Assembly: GCF_000243675.2 (NCBI RefSeq)
Contig: NZ_AHMM02000025.1
Location: forward strand, 930,001 to 994,000
Direction: 5' to 3'
DNA length: 64,000 bases
Source: Leptospira inadai serovar Lyme str. 10
GTDB lineage: Bacteria > Spirochaetota > Leptospiria > Leptospirales > Leptospiraceae
The translations under genes were made by a program, and so were the position numbers. The notes under the pieces were generated by a model. The model made no database searches, had not been told where the DNA came from, and saw only the letters and a list, made by a program, of their open reading frames with translations. Shown in pieces: positions 27,823-37,843 of the stretch (positions are counted from its first letter, which is position 1; every line of letters begins with the position of its first letter).

Positions 27823-29400
27823 TTGAACTCTACTTTTACAACCGTGCCGTTTTTCCAGTCCAACTACTTTCGAAAAATCCTAATCGTAATCCTGCTTCTG
27901 ACACCTCTTCTTTATCCCTTCCTTCTGAAGCCGTCTCAGCAGCTTTACTCGGACCATCTTGCCAAATTCATTTTAGGGGAATCCATTTATAGGAGCGGTT
28001 TTACCTCGGGATCTTTGGACTTACCTTCGGCAAAGCTGGATTCGGAGTCCGAATTTTGTCCGACTGAATGTATTCGGATTCGCGGGAAAATCGTAAGCCC
28101 TTTTCCGGTCGCGCTTGGATACGTTTATGCCGCGATTTTACCTTGGGGAGGGATCGAGGGGGTTTACATAGTTATCGCACTGGTTGTCGCAGTTACTCTC
28201 TTGGTGCTGTCGATTTTATGGGAATGGGATCCGTTATTTTTATTCATTCTCGTTCTAGGATCTCCCTTCGTTATTAACGGATATTTTTTCCCGGATGTCG
28301 CGCTCGCTTCCTTTTTATTTTTTTCGGGCGCGTTTTTTATACTGCGAAACTCTTTTCGACGGCTTCCTTATTTATATGTATTGGTGGGTTTTGTATCCGC
28401 TTCCGCAGCTTGGTTTCGCGTGGAATCGATCGTTTTTATCGTCTCGTTTTCCCTGTTTTTATTACTCGGACTAAGGCGGAAGAAGCAGCCGCGAATTCCT
28501 ATAATCTTTTACGTGATCGGCGTTGCCTTCGGGTTGCTTCTGCTGCTCTTCGTTCAGATGCATATGTACGGTTTGCCTCTTGGGCCTCGTTTTTCCTTTA
28601 ATCAACCTACGATGTTTTTGCGACCTTGGGAAAAGCTCCCTATCTACCAAGGGCTACTCTTCTTTAGTTACGGCCGTCCCGGATTCTTTACCTACATGCC
28701 TTTGTTTTTATTCTTTTTTGTATATGCCGTATACTTTATGTTTTCTTCAAAAGGGGCATTTCTAAAAAAGAGTACGGAGAATTTCGACTTCGGTCGTAAT
28801 TTATTCATTCAGTCGGGAGCCGCCGCATTTGTCGGATCGGTATTAGTCGCACCGAACGACGGAATCATCGATTTCGGAACCAGATATCTGCATCTTGCTA
28901 TCCCGAGCTTTGTCGGGTTTGTCATTTTGGTCCGACAGGAATCTTCGGGATACCGACAAAAAATTATTAAGTCTTTCGTAATCGTTTCGGCTATTTATTC
29001 CACGCTCGTTACGGTCTCGTATACCCGAATTCTCGCCAAGTACGGCAAACAGTCTACGGGATTGCATAAGCTATACGAGGAGCAAAAAGCCGATTTAGTT
29101 GTCGTCCAGATCAGAACGTACACTCAGATTATGGGTAAAAACTTTTTCGAAACTCCTTGCGTCACTCTTTTTGATGCGGTCGCCTTAAATAAATTTTTCT
29201 CGAAGAATGATCCGAACCGGTTCGCAAAAATATTGTTCGTTCAGGCAAAGGTGCTGACCGACCGCCTTGCCGATCCGAACCGACCTTTCGAGCATAATGC
29301 ATATTACGATTCGGTGAATAGAATATTAGGGAAAACGTTTGTTCCCGTCCTTGTCGAAAATAAACCGGACGTCATCGTATTTTCGATGATAAGAAGATAG
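27823..29400 (+). CDS. Polytopic membrane protein, possibly glycosyltransferase-like
   Basis: The product of about 525 aa has roughly ten membrane spans between residues 18 and 410 and a short soluble tail. An early periplasmic loop contains YSDHLAKFILGESIYRSGF. The outline (multispan with large first loop) is like GT-C or ArnT/PMT-type transferases, but no clear catalytic DD/DE motif can be assigned, so this is only a suggestion. The start is uncertain: a TTG at 27823 or a GTG 21 bases later, neither with a strong ribosome-binding site. It is convergent with the epimerase at 29429. Confidence 0.65.
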   Translation: MNSTFTTVPFFQSNYFRKILIVILLLTPLLYPFLLKPSQQLYSDHLAKFILGESIYRSGFTSGSLDLPSAKLDSESEFCPTECIRIRGKIVSPFPVALGYVYAAILPWGGIEGVYIVIALVVAVTLLVLSILWEWDPLFLFILVLGSPFVINGYFFPDVALASFLFFSGAFFILRNSFRRLPYLYVLVGFVSASAAWFRVESIVFIVSFSLFLLLGLRRKKQPRIPIIFYVIGVAFGLLLLLFVQMHMYGLPLGPRFSFNQPTMFLRPWEKLPIYQGLLFFSYGRPGFFTYMPLFLFFFVYAVYFMFSSKGAFLKKSTENFDFGRNLFIQSGAAAFVGSVLVAPNDGIIDFGTRYLHLAIPSFVGFVILVRQESSGYRQKIIKSFVIVSAIYSTLVTVSYTRILAKYGKQSTGLHKLYEEQKADLVVVQIRTYTQIMGKNFFETPCVTLFDAVALNKFFSKNDPNRFAKILFVQAKVLTDRLADPNRPFEHNAYYDSVNRILGKTFVPVLVENKPDVIVFSMIRR

Positions 29401-29428
29401 CGAGCGTCCCGGATTCATAAGGATTTTA

Positions 29429-30340
29429 TTAATTCGAATTTTGGAATGTTTCCTTAAGGCCGGACTTATAGTCCGTATAAGCGGGCTTCCAGCCCAAGGA
29501 TTTAAGCTTTAAGTTGGAATTTCTTGCCGAGCGGGTCGCCGCTCGAACCGGGTCTTTGCCTTTTAATAAATTCGCGACGAACACCGGGGCATGCCCTATT
29601 TTCTTTTTGCCTAGGTAAGTTCCCGCCTCGTTAAAGAAATCCCGCATGGTGACGGGAGTATCGTCCGCGATATGATAGATTTCTCCGGGTTTGCCCGAAT
29701 GTAAAACCTTTAAAAACGCGGCGGCAACGTCATCCACGTAAACTACGTCCCAATAATTTAGCCCGTTGCCCGGAATTCTAAAGAGGCCGATTTTTATATC
29801 GCGAATTAAATCCTGAAACCAGCCCCCGGGACCGTAGATATGAGATGGACGAAGAATGATCGCAGGAAAGTCCTTCGTTTTGTAAGCTTCGAGCAACATC
29901 CGCTCCGAAGCCTGTTTCGTTCTTCCATACTCGGTCTCCACATTCAAGGGTTTGTCTTCCGAAAGTAATTCTCCGTTTGCTTCTCCGACTACTACGGTGC
30001 TGGCAAATATAAAACGTTTTAATCCAAGGTTCGCAACGGATTCGAAAAGATTTTTCGTTCCTTCGTGATTCACCTTCCAGAGAAGTCGTTCATTTCTTTG
30101 TGTTGCGATTTCGGCGGCGAGGTGGATGATCGAGTCGAGCTTAATTCCTTCTAAAGCTTTCTTCAGAGAAAGAGGATCCCCGAGATCCGCAAGAATCGGC
30201 TGTAGTCCGAGTTTATGGGAGGCGGAAGCGGAGGATTCACTCCTTACCAGCGAATACAATTCGTGTCCTCCTTCTTTTTTTAAAAGATCTACGATTCGCT
30301 TTCCTAAAAAGCCGGTGGCGCCTGTGATTAATAGTTTCAT
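29429..30340 (-). CDS. NAD-dependent epimerase/dehydratase (extended SDR)
   Basis: The 303-aa protein has the Rossmann start MKLLITGATGFLGKRI with its GxxGxxG loop, a cofactor-contact HLAAE block, the catalytic Ser region FASTVVVGE, and YGRTKQAS as the YxxxK pair. A later RPSHIYGPGG block is typical of sugar-nucleotide epimerases and related extended SDRs. The substrate cannot be told from sequence alone. The gene stands alone between convergent and divergent neighbours. Confidence 0.9.
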   Translation of the reverse strand: MKLLITGATGFLGKRIVDLLKKEGGHELYSLVRSESSASASHKLGLQPILADLGDPLSLKKALEGIKLDSIIHLAAEIATQRNERLLWKVNHEGTKNLFESVANLGLKRFIFASTVVVGEANGELLSEDKPLNVETEYGRTKQASERMLLEAYKTKDFPAIILRPSHIYGPGGWFQDLIRDIKIGLFRIPGNGLNYWDVVYVDDVAAAFLKVLHSGKPGEIYHIADDTPVTMRDFFNEAGTYLGKKKIGHAPVFVANLLKGKDPVRAATRSARNSNLKLKSLGWKPAYTDYKSGLKETFQNSN

Positions 30341-30536
30341 GGATACACTCTTTACGATCCGAGATGGAATCGGAATTTTTACGATACTATACCGATCTCC
30401 GGCGTAACGCTTGAACGAATCTGCTCCGAGTAAAAAATTTTCCGTATTTTAAAGACCATGAATTTAAAATCTTTCCGAAGAATCGTTCGATTTTTCGGAT
30501 TGCATGCGATCCTTTTTTTTTGATACTGGCTTAGAT

Positions 30537-31490
30537 ATGAATCCTACTACAAAGAAATTGCAGACTAAGCTGGCATTGATTCGGTTGCTTAAGGAAAATC
30601 GTAGGATGAGTTTAGAGGACCTTTCCAAATACTCGGGTATCAAAGAAGTTTCCGATTTAAAAAAAGAATTAGGTAAGCTTTATATGGTCGGCTCTTATCC
30701 GTACACTCCCGATCAACTCGTGGAAATCGATTACGACGGAGAAACTATCGGAATACGCTTACCGAATAGAATGGACGAAGGTTTAACGTTGAGCGTGAGA
30801 GAGTGGGCGACCTTGCGGACCCTGCTCTTGGAAGAGGAGCAAAAGGAAGTAAGTTCGGACCGGAGCGGCGTTCTCAAATCCGTTTTGGATAAGATTCATA
30901 CCATTTTACCTTCTTCGGGAATTTTAGACGCGAAAGACTTAAAACAACAGATATCGGAAGCGATAAATTTAAATAAGGCTGTCCTGCTCGAATACCAAGC
31001 TCAGGGAGAAACGACGCCGATAAAAAGAAAGGTGGATCCATGGGCCTTATTCAATTATCGGGAAGAATATCTGATAGGATATTGCCATACGAGAAATGCG
31101 CCAAGATCGTTTCGATTGGATTCGATTTTAACCTTTTCGGTCAGTGCGGACGAAGCCGTTCGAGTTCCGGACCAGGAAAGAAGACAAGCCATTTCGCATC
31201 TAAAGGACTTCCTGAAAAAAACGGATAATGACGGATCGGTCGCCGAGATCTATCATACTTCGGACGTTTACTTTAATTTGCACAAAAGACTCGGATTGGA
31301 ACGGACGAAAGAATCTTTAGAGCTGGGCGGGAATACATTCTATTTATCTAAAGCTAAAATTAGAAATGAAGATTGGTTTTTAAGCACACTGAAAGGATTC
31401 GGTTCCAACGTTATCATAAAATCGCCGCCGGCGTTACGGCAAAGGATTCTTGCCTATTGGAAGGAACAAATAAGGGCGCCGAAAAATTAG
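30537..31490 (+). CDS. WYL-domain regulator
   Basis: I take the ATG at 30537 (MNPTTKKLQTK), giving 317 aa. The frame continues upstream to a TTG at 30504. It has an N-terminal helix-turn-helix region (LALIRLLKENRRMSLEDLSK) and a WYL-type domain: AVLLEYQAQGETTPIKRKVD, NYREEYLIGYCH, then RSFRLDSIL, the usual end of a WYL domain. It resembles a PafC-type partner and may pair with the other WYL protein at 25003, though they are not adjacent. No ribosome-binding site is obvious. Confidence 0.8.
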   Translation: MNPTTKKLQTKLALIRLLKENRRMSLEDLSKYSGIKEVSDLKKELGKLYMVGSYPYTPDQLVEIDYDGETIGIRLPNRMDEGLTLSVREWATLRTLLLEEEQKEVSSDRSGVLKSVLDKIHTILPSSGILDAKDLKQQISEAINLNKAVLLEYQAQGETTPIKRKVDPWALFNYREEYLIGYCHTRNAPRSFRLDSILTFSVSADEAVRVPDQERRQAISHLKDFLKKTDNDGSVAEIYHTSDVYFNLHKRLGLERTKESLELGGNTFYLSKAKIRNEDWFLSTLKGFGSNVIIKSPPALRQRILAYWKEQIRAPKN

Positions 31491-31677
31491 ATATAGGTAT
31501 CGATGCGGATTGATTTTTTTGCATCCTTCGTTGCAGTAGAATTCAGCAAATTTGATCCGATGGTTTATAAGATTCTTCCTTTATTATTTCAATTCTCCAA
31601 ATTCTCAATCCTTCTCCCGAATCCAAGTCTGATAATGAATTGACTCGTGATCGAGGATTGTCCAAACAAGAATTACT

Positions 31678-32571
31678 TTGCTCTCTCCGGCTAAGATCAA
31701 TCTAGGGTTGAAAATCCCGTACAAAAGACCCGACGGCTATCACGAGATCCGTAGCGTCTTTCTTCGAATCAATTGGGGGGACGATATTCGGATTGCACCC
31801 ATCGATCCGGGTCTTTTTCAACTCGTATCCGAAAATCAAATCATCGATGAGAAGCGTTCCCTGTATGACGAGGTCTCCGAAAAAGGGGATCTCACTAAAA
31901 ATATTCTGTACAAAACCTATCAAAAAATTCGATCTCAGTACCGGGAATTGCCCGGAGTTCGGATTCATATAACTAAAAGAATCCCACCTGCGGCAGGGTT
32001 GGGAGGCGGATCTAGTAATGCCGCCTCTCTATTATCTTTCTATTTCGGTTTAACCCAGGAATTCAGCTCGGACGGACTCTCCGATTTGGCGGCGAGCATA
32101 GGTTCGGATGTTCCTTTTTTTCTAAACGAAGGGCATGCGTTCGTTTCCGGAAAGGGGGAAGTCTTGGAAGATATCGAAGTTCATTCCGGACAGGGAATTT
32201 TGGCGCTGACTCCTCAGATTTTGTCCACGGCTGAAATGTATGCAGGTCTCAAAAAACCTTTACAAGCCGACCCTCCCTCGAAAAACTGGATTTCTCTATC
32301 CAAAGACGTCGGATTTGCTCTGAAAGAAGGAAATTGGGCGGATTTGGAGGGAAAGCTCGTAAACGACTTCGAGCCGTTAGCCTTCCAAACCTTTCCCGAA
32401 CTCGGGGGATTGAAGAAGTGCTTTCTGGCAAACGGAGCCAGCTATTCCTCAATGACCGGTTCAGGATCTTGCATCTACGGATTGGTTCAAGGATTGGAGA
32501 TACGGGATGAACTGCTCGCAAAAATGAGAGCGGAGTTTCCAGGTCTTACGTTTGTAAGCTTTAATTATTAA
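31678..32571 (+). CDS. ispE: 4-diphosphocytidyl-2-C-methyl-D-erythritol kinase
   Basis: IspE phosphorylates CDP-methylerythritol in the MEP route to isoprenoids. The family start LSPAKINLGLKI and the GHMP-kinase ATP loop PPAAGLGGGSSNAASLL are intact, and the third motif appears as MTGSGSCIYG near the end. The frame begins at a TTG at 31678. An in-frame TGA at 31648 limits any extension, so the true start must lie between these two points. The protein is 297 aa from the TTG, a normal length. The tRNA-Gln gene follows 10 bases after the stop. Confidence 0.94.
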   Translation: MLSPAKINLGLKIPYKRPDGYHEIRSVFLRINWGDDIRIAPIDPGLFQLVSENQIIDEKRSLYDEVSEKGDLTKNILYKTYQKIRSQYRELPGVRIHITKRIPPAAGLGGGSSNAASLLSFYFGLTQEFSSDGLSDLAASIGSDVPFFLNEGHAFVSGKGEVLEDIEVHSGQGILALTPQILSTAEMYAGLKKPLQADPPSKNWISLSKDVGFALKEGNWADLEGKLVNDFEPLAFQTFPELGGLKKCFLANGASYSSMTGSGSCIYGLVQGLEIRDELLAKMRAEFPGLTFVSFNY

Positions 32572-32581
32572 AGATAGAAAC

Positions 32582-32657
<76 letters not shown>

Positions 32658-32681
32658 TTGTTCTACTTCACCGGATAACGA

Positions 32682-33440
32682 ATGAATATCTCAAAGGAAG
32701 CTGTTGCTGTGGTACTTGCTGCAGGCAAGGGAACCCGCATGAAGACCGACCAACCTAAGGTCGCGGTTTCTTTGAACGGAAAACCACTCTTGATCCATGT
32801 CATCGACCATCTTCGCGAGTCGGGAGTCGGCGAAATCGTCGTCGTCGTCGGTTATAAAAAGGAAGAAGTGCAGGCCCTCTGCCTGGGAATTCCCGATTTA
32901 AAATTCGCAGAGCAGAAGGATCAACTTGGAACGGCTCATGCAGTTTTGAGTGCCGAGCATTCCATTAACGGACATAATGGCCCGATTTTAGTGGCTTGCG
33001 GGGACGTCCCCATGATTACCGGAGAGACATTCCGCTCCCTGATCGCAACGCATAATCAAAACGGGTTCTCCGCTACTCTACTTTCCGCGAAAGTGGATAA
33101 TCCCACCGGTTATGGCCGAATCGTTCGCAACGAAAGCGGGGAAGTAATTGCGATCGTGGAAGAAAAGGATGCGGACGCAAATCAAAAGAAGATCGATGAG
33201 ATCAATACCGGAACCTATGTTTTCGATTCCGAGGCACTGTTCGATTCGTTACGCAAGATCGGAAATAGCAATGCCCAAGGCGAGTATTATCTTCCGGACC
33301 TGGTAGCTTTGTATAAGAAGGAAGGAAAGAAATTGGGTGCAGTCGTGCTGAAAGACAGCGGGGAAAGCCAAGGGGTCAACTCCCCCCAAGATTTAGAGGC
33401 TCTCTCGGCTATCCTAAAGGGAGAAGTTCCTACAAAATGA
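32682..33440 (+). CDS. UDP-N-acetylglucosamine pyrophosphorylase domain protein (GlmU-type, single domain)
   Basis: The 252-aa protein has the GlmU uridylyltransferase half: [19 protein letters not shown] at the N-terminus, [19 protein letters not shown] for the metal-binding Asp, and GYGRIVRN, then NTGTYVFD. It ends after the loop [18 protein letters not shown], where full GlmU would begin its left-handed beta-helix acetyltransferase domain. So it lacks the second activity, and acetylation of GlcN-1-P must come from elsewhere. Its stop overlaps the prs start by 4 nt. Confidence 0.9.
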   Translation: MNISKEAVAVVLAAGKGTRMKTDQPKVAVSLNGKPLLIHVIDHLRESGVGEIVVVVGYKKEEVQALCLGIPDLKFAEQKDQLGTAHAVLSAEHSINGHNGPILVACGDVPMITGETFRSLIATHNQNGFSATLLSAKVDNPTGYGRIVRNESGEVIAIVEEKDADANQKKIDEINTGTYVFDSEALFDSLRKIGNSNAQGEYYLPDLVALYKKEGKKLGAVVLKDSGESQGVNSPQDLEALSAILKGEVPTK

Positions 33441-34372
33441 GCCAATTAGCGGTATTCTCCGGATCATCCAATCGCACAATTACCGAAGAGATCTGTAAAG
33501 AGCTTCAAATTGCGCCTGGCAAAATCAATTTACGTAAATTTTCCGACGGAGAAATCGCCGTCAAAATAGAGGAGAACGTACGAGGTAGGGATATATTTCT
33601 TATCCAATCCACTTCGGCTCCGGCGAACGATCATTTGATGGAACTCCTGCTCATCATGGACGCCTTGCGAAGAGCATCCGCAAACAGTATCTCGGTCGTA
33701 ATGCCTTATTACGGCTACGGTCGTCAGGATAGAAAGGTGGAACCTCGCGTTCCGATTTCGGCGAGGGTCGTAGCGGATCTAATCGAAGTTCAAGGCCCGA
33801 CTCGAATGATTACGATGGATCTTCACGCCGATCAAATTCAGGGATTTTTTAAAGTTCCGGTGGATAATCTCCATTTTAACCCCGTTCTAGTGGAATATTT
33901 TCGTAATAAAAAAATCGATGATTTAGTCATCGTCTCTCCGGACTCGGGCGGTGCGGAACGGGCAAGGTCTTTCGGTAAAAAAGTGAATGCTACTTTAGCG
34001 ATCATTGATAAGCGTCGTCCGAAAGCGAACGTGTCCGAAGTAATGCATGTTATCGGAGAGATAGAAGGAAAGAATTGTATCCTTCTGGACGATATGATCG
34101 ATACTGCCGGTACGATTTGTAAGGCGGCCGACGCTTTGCTAAAGAACGGAGCAAAAAGCGTCTATTGTGCCGCAAGCCACGGAGTTCTATCGGGAGAGTC
34201 GATCGATCGATTAAATTCGACTCCGTTCATAGAAGTCGTTCTTTCGAATTCCATCGAAATTCCGGAATCCAAAAAGATTTCGAAATTAAAAACCCTCTCG
34301 GTTGCCCCGCTGTTTGCAGCGGCGATCCAGAGAATTTCAACCAACCAATCGGTAAGCGATCTATTTAATTAG
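33437..34372 (+). CDS. prs: Ribose-phosphate pyrophosphokinase
   Basis: Prs makes PRPP from ribose-5-phosphate and ATP for nucleotide, His and Trp synthesis. The 311-aa protein has all family blocks: [19 protein letters not shown] near residue 35, [18 protein letters not shown] with the ATP-contact residues, [24 protein letters not shown], and the PRPP loop [11 protein letters not shown]. It starts within the stop of the preceding gene (ATGA), so the two are coupled. rplY follows 18 bases later. Confidence 0.97.
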   Translation: MSQLAVFSGSSNRTITEEICKELQIAPGKINLRKFSDGEIAVKIEENVRGRDIFLIQSTSAPANDHLMELLLIMDALRRASANSISVVMPYYGYGRQDRKVEPRVPISARVVADLIEVQGPTRMITMDLHADQIQGFFKVPVDNLHFNPVLVEYFRNKKIDDLVIVSPDSGGAERARSFGKKVNATLAIIDKRRPKANVSEVMHVIGEIEGKNCILLDDMIDTAGTICKAADALLKNGAKSVYCAASHGVLSGESIDRLNSTPFIEVVLSNSIEIPESKKISKLKTLSVAPLFAAAIQRISTNQSVSDLFN

Positions 34373-34390
34373 GAAACAAGGGTAGGAACC

Positions 34391-35020
34391 ATGAGCCACA
34401 AAATTACCGTTAAAAAGAGAACGGAAACCGGCAAGAACGTCAATAATCGCCTTCGTGCGTCCGGAATGGTGCCCATAAACATCATCGGTAGCGGGAAAGC
34501 TTCTTCCGGAGCCGTTAACGAAAAGGAACTGGATAAACTAGTTCATTCCGGAATTCGTCAATCCACTCTGATCGACTTAGAAATCGAAGGAGAAGGAACG
34601 CATAAGGTATATGTCAAGGAAATCCAAAGATTTCCCGAGATCGATCGGATTCGTCACGTCGACTTTTACAAAGTGGAGCCGGGCAAAAAGATCATCACCA
34701 AGATCGGAGTTCGCACGGAAGGACTTGCGAAAGGTTCCAAAATGGGAGGTCAGTTCGATCATCTCATTCACGAGATTCGAGTTAAGACCATTCCGGAAGA
34801 TTTGTTGGAAAGCTTAGTTATCGACGTCTCGGACCTAGATGTAGGCGATTCGATTAAGGTAAGCCAGCTCAAGGTTCCTGCAAGTTGGGAAATTCTCGTA
34901 AACGGAGATCCGATCGTCGCTTCCGTTCTTAAAACGAAGGCTCTGCTCGCTCAAGAACGCGCCGATGCTAAAGAAGCGGCTGACGCAAAAACTAAAGTCA
35001 CCAAAAAGGGTGGAAAATAA
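34391..35020 (+). CDS. rplY: 50S ribosomal protein L25 (Ctc form)
   Basis: The 209-aa protein has an N-terminal L25 domain that binds 5S rRNA (VKKRTETGKNVNNRLRASG, VPINIIGSGKASSGAV) followed by the C-terminal TL5/Ctc beta domain, seen as HVDFYKVEPGKKI and VDVSDLDVGDSIKVSQLKVP-like sequence, and an Ala/Lys-rich tail. The gene pair rplY-pth downstream of prs is a common bacterial arrangement and supports the call. AGG upstream of the ATG serves as ribosome-binding site. Confidence 0.95.
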   Translation: MSHKITVKKRTETGKNVNNRLRASGMVPINIIGSGKASSGAVNEKELDKLVHSGIRQSTLIDLEIEGEGTHKVYVKEIQRFPEIDRIRHVDFYKVEPGKKIITKIGVRTEGLAKGSKMGGQFDHLIHEIRVKTIPEDLLESLVIDVSDLDVGDSIKVSQLKVPASWEILVNGDPIVASVLKTKALLAQERADAKEAADAKTKVTKKGGK

Positions 35021-35063
35021 TCAGGAACGTGCTCGGGTCTAAAACTTCGGAATACGGTACTCT

Positions 35064-35627
35064 ATGAAGCTAATCGTCGGACTGGGAAATCCCGGAGACA
35101 AATATAATAATAACCGAGCGAATATCGGCTTCAAGATTCTCGACGTTATTGCGAATAACATTAACGTAGAGATCAAGACGAAGAAGAAAAAGTCTCTGAT
35201 CGGAAGGGGAGATTTCGAAGGTGAGGAGGTGGTTCTTCTTAAGCCTCAAACTTTCAGCGACCTGTCCGGAGAGTCCGTACTGTACATCGCTTCCTTTTTG
35301 AAAATCCAAGTCCAGGATATCCTGGTCATCCACGAAGACTGGACCCTACCCTTGGGTAAGATCGTGGTGGATAAAGGAGCCAACGGTACGGAAAACGCCG
35401 GAGTAAAGTCCATCATTCAATCTTTGCGTTCCCCTAATTTTATTAGGATTCGGATCGGAATCGGAAACGATATTTTCGACGGTTCCAATTTGGAAAGCTT
35501 TTTGAAGGAAGATTTTCAACCTTTAGAGAATTTAAGTCTGATTCAGATTATTAACGATGCGGAAGCTGCAATTCGATCCATCAGCCTAGGCGATATCGAA
35601 GACGTAATCGAAAAATATAGACTTTGA
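35064..35627 (+). CDS. pth: Peptidyl-tRNA hydrolase family protein with altered active site
   Basis: The length (187 aa), the start KLIVGLGNPGDKYNNNRANI and the position after rplY identify a Pth-family protein. The catalytic set is unusual compared with E. coli Pth: Asn10 is kept (Asn9), but His20 is Ala19 (RAN instead of RHN), Asn68 is Asp66 (TFSDLSG), Asp93 is Glu91 (IHEDWTLP) and His113 is Glu110 next to a kept Asn111. Either leptospiral Pth uses a different chemistry or the protein is not a hydrolase. I see no second pth in the window. Confidence 0.85.
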   Translation: MKLIVGLGNPGDKYNNNRANIGFKILDVIANNINVEIKTKKKKSLIGRGDFEGEEVVLLKPQTFSDLSGESVLYIASFLKIQVQDILVIHEDWTLPLGKIVVDKGANGTENAGVKSIIQSLRSPNFIRIRIGIGNDIFDGSNLESFLKEDFQPLENLSLIQIINDAEAAIRSISLGDIEDVIEKYRL

Positions 35628-35646
35628 CCAAGACATTCGGTAAGGA

Positions 35647-35673
35647 TATGGGCCTATTGTAGTTAGGCCCATA
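35647..35673. terminator. Perfect hairpin after pth
   Basis: TATGGGCCTA pairs with TAGGCCCATA over 10 bp with a 7-base loop, 20 bases after the pth stop. No run of T follows, so it may end transcription poorly or serve as an RNA 3' end structure. It separates the housekeeping run from ftsH. Confidence 0.55.
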
Positions 35674-35875
35674 ACTTAAAATGATTCCGTTTTTGAACCC
35701 GGATTCTCCTTTACTTTTCCGGAAAAAACCTGATTCTGAATTAAAGGAACTTTTTGAGAGAAAAGGCTTTCCAAGCAATATCTGTCCGAACTGGATTTCG
35801 CCGTTTCAAAGCGGTTTTTTTGGAGTCTAAAAATCAGACAACGGCGATCGGAAGGATCGCGGGGGTTAGAGCAAT

Positions 35876-37843
35876 ATGAATAACAATAATAAAGGCCTCA
35901 GATTACTAATTCTATTTATTGTGGGGATAGTCGTCGTCGCCTATTACGGACCCCAAATTAAAAACTACGTGGATCGAAGTCCCAAGTCGATTCCGTTCTC
36001 GCAATTTATGAATATGCTTGAACCCGACGGTTCTAAGCCGATCGGTAAACTTGTTAAGAACGCGAAAATACCCGGCTGCGAAAAATTGATTATGGAACGG
36101 GATGTGGTGGAAGGCTGTTACGAACCTATGGATTCCACTTCCAAAGAACCCGTTCGTTTCCGCACGACCATTGCGCCTATCGACAAGGAACTTCTAACGT
36201 CTCTTCGTCGCTCTAATATGGATTTTGAATTCGTTTCCGCCGAAGACGGTCGCGGTTTCGGAATGTTGAGTTCCTTCTTACTATTAGGAATCGTTGCAAT
36301 ATTCGTATTTTATTTCTTTATAATGCGCCAAGTTCAATCGACCGGTAACAAGGCGTTTTCTTTCGGCAAATCGAAGGCTAAACTTACCGTCGATCCGAAA
36401 GTAAAAGTCAGCTTTGCGGACGTGGCAGGCTGCGAGGAAGCCAAAACCGAATTGGTCGAAATTATCGAGTTCCTAAAGGACCCGAAGAAATTTCAATCCA
36501 TGGGAGCTCGCATTCCGACCGGAGTTCTGTTAATCGGTCCTCCTGGTACCGGTAAGACTTTATTAGCCAGGGCCGTCGCCGGTGAGGCCGGAGTTCCCTT
36601 CTTCAGTATTTCCGGCTCCGACTTTGTGGAGATGTTCGTCGGTGTGGGCGCATCCCGCGTTCGCGACCTCTTCGATCAAGGTAAGAAGAATTCTCCCTGT
36701 ATCATTTTTATCGATGAGATAGATGCGGTCGGTCGCCTAAGAGGAGCCGGCTGGGGTGGGGGACACGACGAAAGAGAGCAGACCCTAAACCAAATGCTTG
36801 TAGAGATGGACGGTTTCGAAAAGAACGAAGGCGTAATCGTTATGGCCGCTACGAACCGCGCCGACGTGCTCGATCCGGCTCTATTAAGGCCAGGGCGTTT
36901 CGATCGTCAGGTAATGGTGGATCTTCCGGATTTAAACGGTCGGGAACAGATTTTGAAAGTTCACTCTAGAAAAGTTCCTTTGACTAGCGATATTTCTTTG
37001 AACTCGATCGCAAGAGGTACGCCCGGTTTTACCGGAGCGGACCTTTCTAACTTAATCAATGAGGCCGCTCTACTTGCCGCTCGTAAGAATAAGAAGCGAG
37101 TGACTCAAGATGAATTAGAGGAAGCTCGCGACAAGGTGATGATGGGTCCGGAACGTCGTTCTTTCTTTATTTCCGAAAAAGAGAAGGAAGTGATCGCCTA
37201 CCACGAAGCGGGCCATGCGATTTTAGGAACCCTCTTAGCATATACGGAGCCGGTACATAAAGTCACCATCATTCCGAGAGGAAGAGCGCTCGGGTTAACT
37301 CAGTCTCTTCCGACGGAAGATAAGCATATTCATACGAAAGCGTATTGGCTGGACCAAATCGTAGTCTGTATGGGCGGCTTTATTGCGGAAGAATATAAAT
37401 TCAAAATGACTTCGACCGGTTCTAGCAACGATATTCAACAAGCGACCAATATAGCTAGACGTATGGTTTGCGACTGGGGAATGTCCGAAAAACTCGGAAC
37501 GATCAATTATGGTAGCGGGCATGAGAATCCCTTTGTCGGTCGGGATATGGGCCAAAGCAATAAAACGACTAGCGAAGAATTTGCGGCTTTGATAGATAAG
37601 GAAATCCGGGATATAGTTCAGACTTGTTTAAATAAAGGTCGTGAATTAGTAAGAAAGAATTCGGCTAAGTTTGAAAATCTTGCTAAGGCTCTTTTAGCGA
37701 AGGAAACGGTGAATCACGACGAGCTTATGGCTATCGTTCACCCGGCCAACGAGGAGCCGCGTAAAAAAACGGAAAAACCGGCTAAGAAAGAAAAATCTTC
37801 AGGAATTCCTACGAAACCGGCTTATTCAACCGGGGTGGAATGA
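35876..37843 (+). CDS. ftsH: ATP-dependent zinc metalloprotease FtsH
   Basis: FtsH degrades misfolded and regulatory membrane and cytosolic proteins. The 655-aa protein has a first membrane span at about residues 8-24, a periplasmic domain, a second span near 131-150, then the AAA domain with Walker A GPPGTGKT at 221-228, Walker [12 protein letters not shown] and the SRH block [19 protein letters not shown]. The zinc site HEAGH lies at 443-447. A Lys/Pro-rich tail ends the protein. The stop overlaps the next gene's start by 4 nt. An extra Cys pair (CEKL, EGCYEP) sits in the periplasmic part. Confidence 0.97.
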   Translation: MNNNNKGLRLLILFIVGIVVVAYYGPQIKNYVDRSPKSIPFSQFMNMLEPDGSKPIGKLVKNAKIPGCEKLIMERDVVEGCYEPMDSTSKEPVRFRTTIAPIDKELLTSLRRSNMDFEFVSAEDGRGFGMLSSFLLLGIVAIFVFYFFIMRQVQSTGNKAFSFGKSKAKLTVDPKVKVSFADVAGCEEAKTELVEIIEFLKDPKKFQSMGARIPTGVLLIGPPGTGKTLLARAVAGEAGVPFFSISGSDFVEMFVGVGASRVRDLFDQGKKNSPCIIFIDEIDAVGRLRGAGWGGGHDEREQTLNQMLVEMDGFEKNEGVIVMAATNRADVLDPALLRPGRFDRQVMVDLPDLNGREQILKVHSRKVPLTSDISLNSIARGTPGFTGADLSNLINEAALLAARKNKKRVTQDELEEARDKVMMGPERRSFFISEKEKEVIAYHEAGHAILGTLLAYTEPVHKVTIIPRGRALGLTQSLPTEDKHIHTKAYWLDQIVVCMGGFIAEEYKFKMTSTGSSNDIQQATNIARRMVCDWGMSEKLGTINYGSGHENPFVGRDMGQSNKTTSEEFAALIDKEIRDIVQTCLNKGRELVRKNSAKFENLAKALLAKETVNHDELMAIVHPANEEPRKKTEKPAKKEKSSGIPTKPAYSTGVE

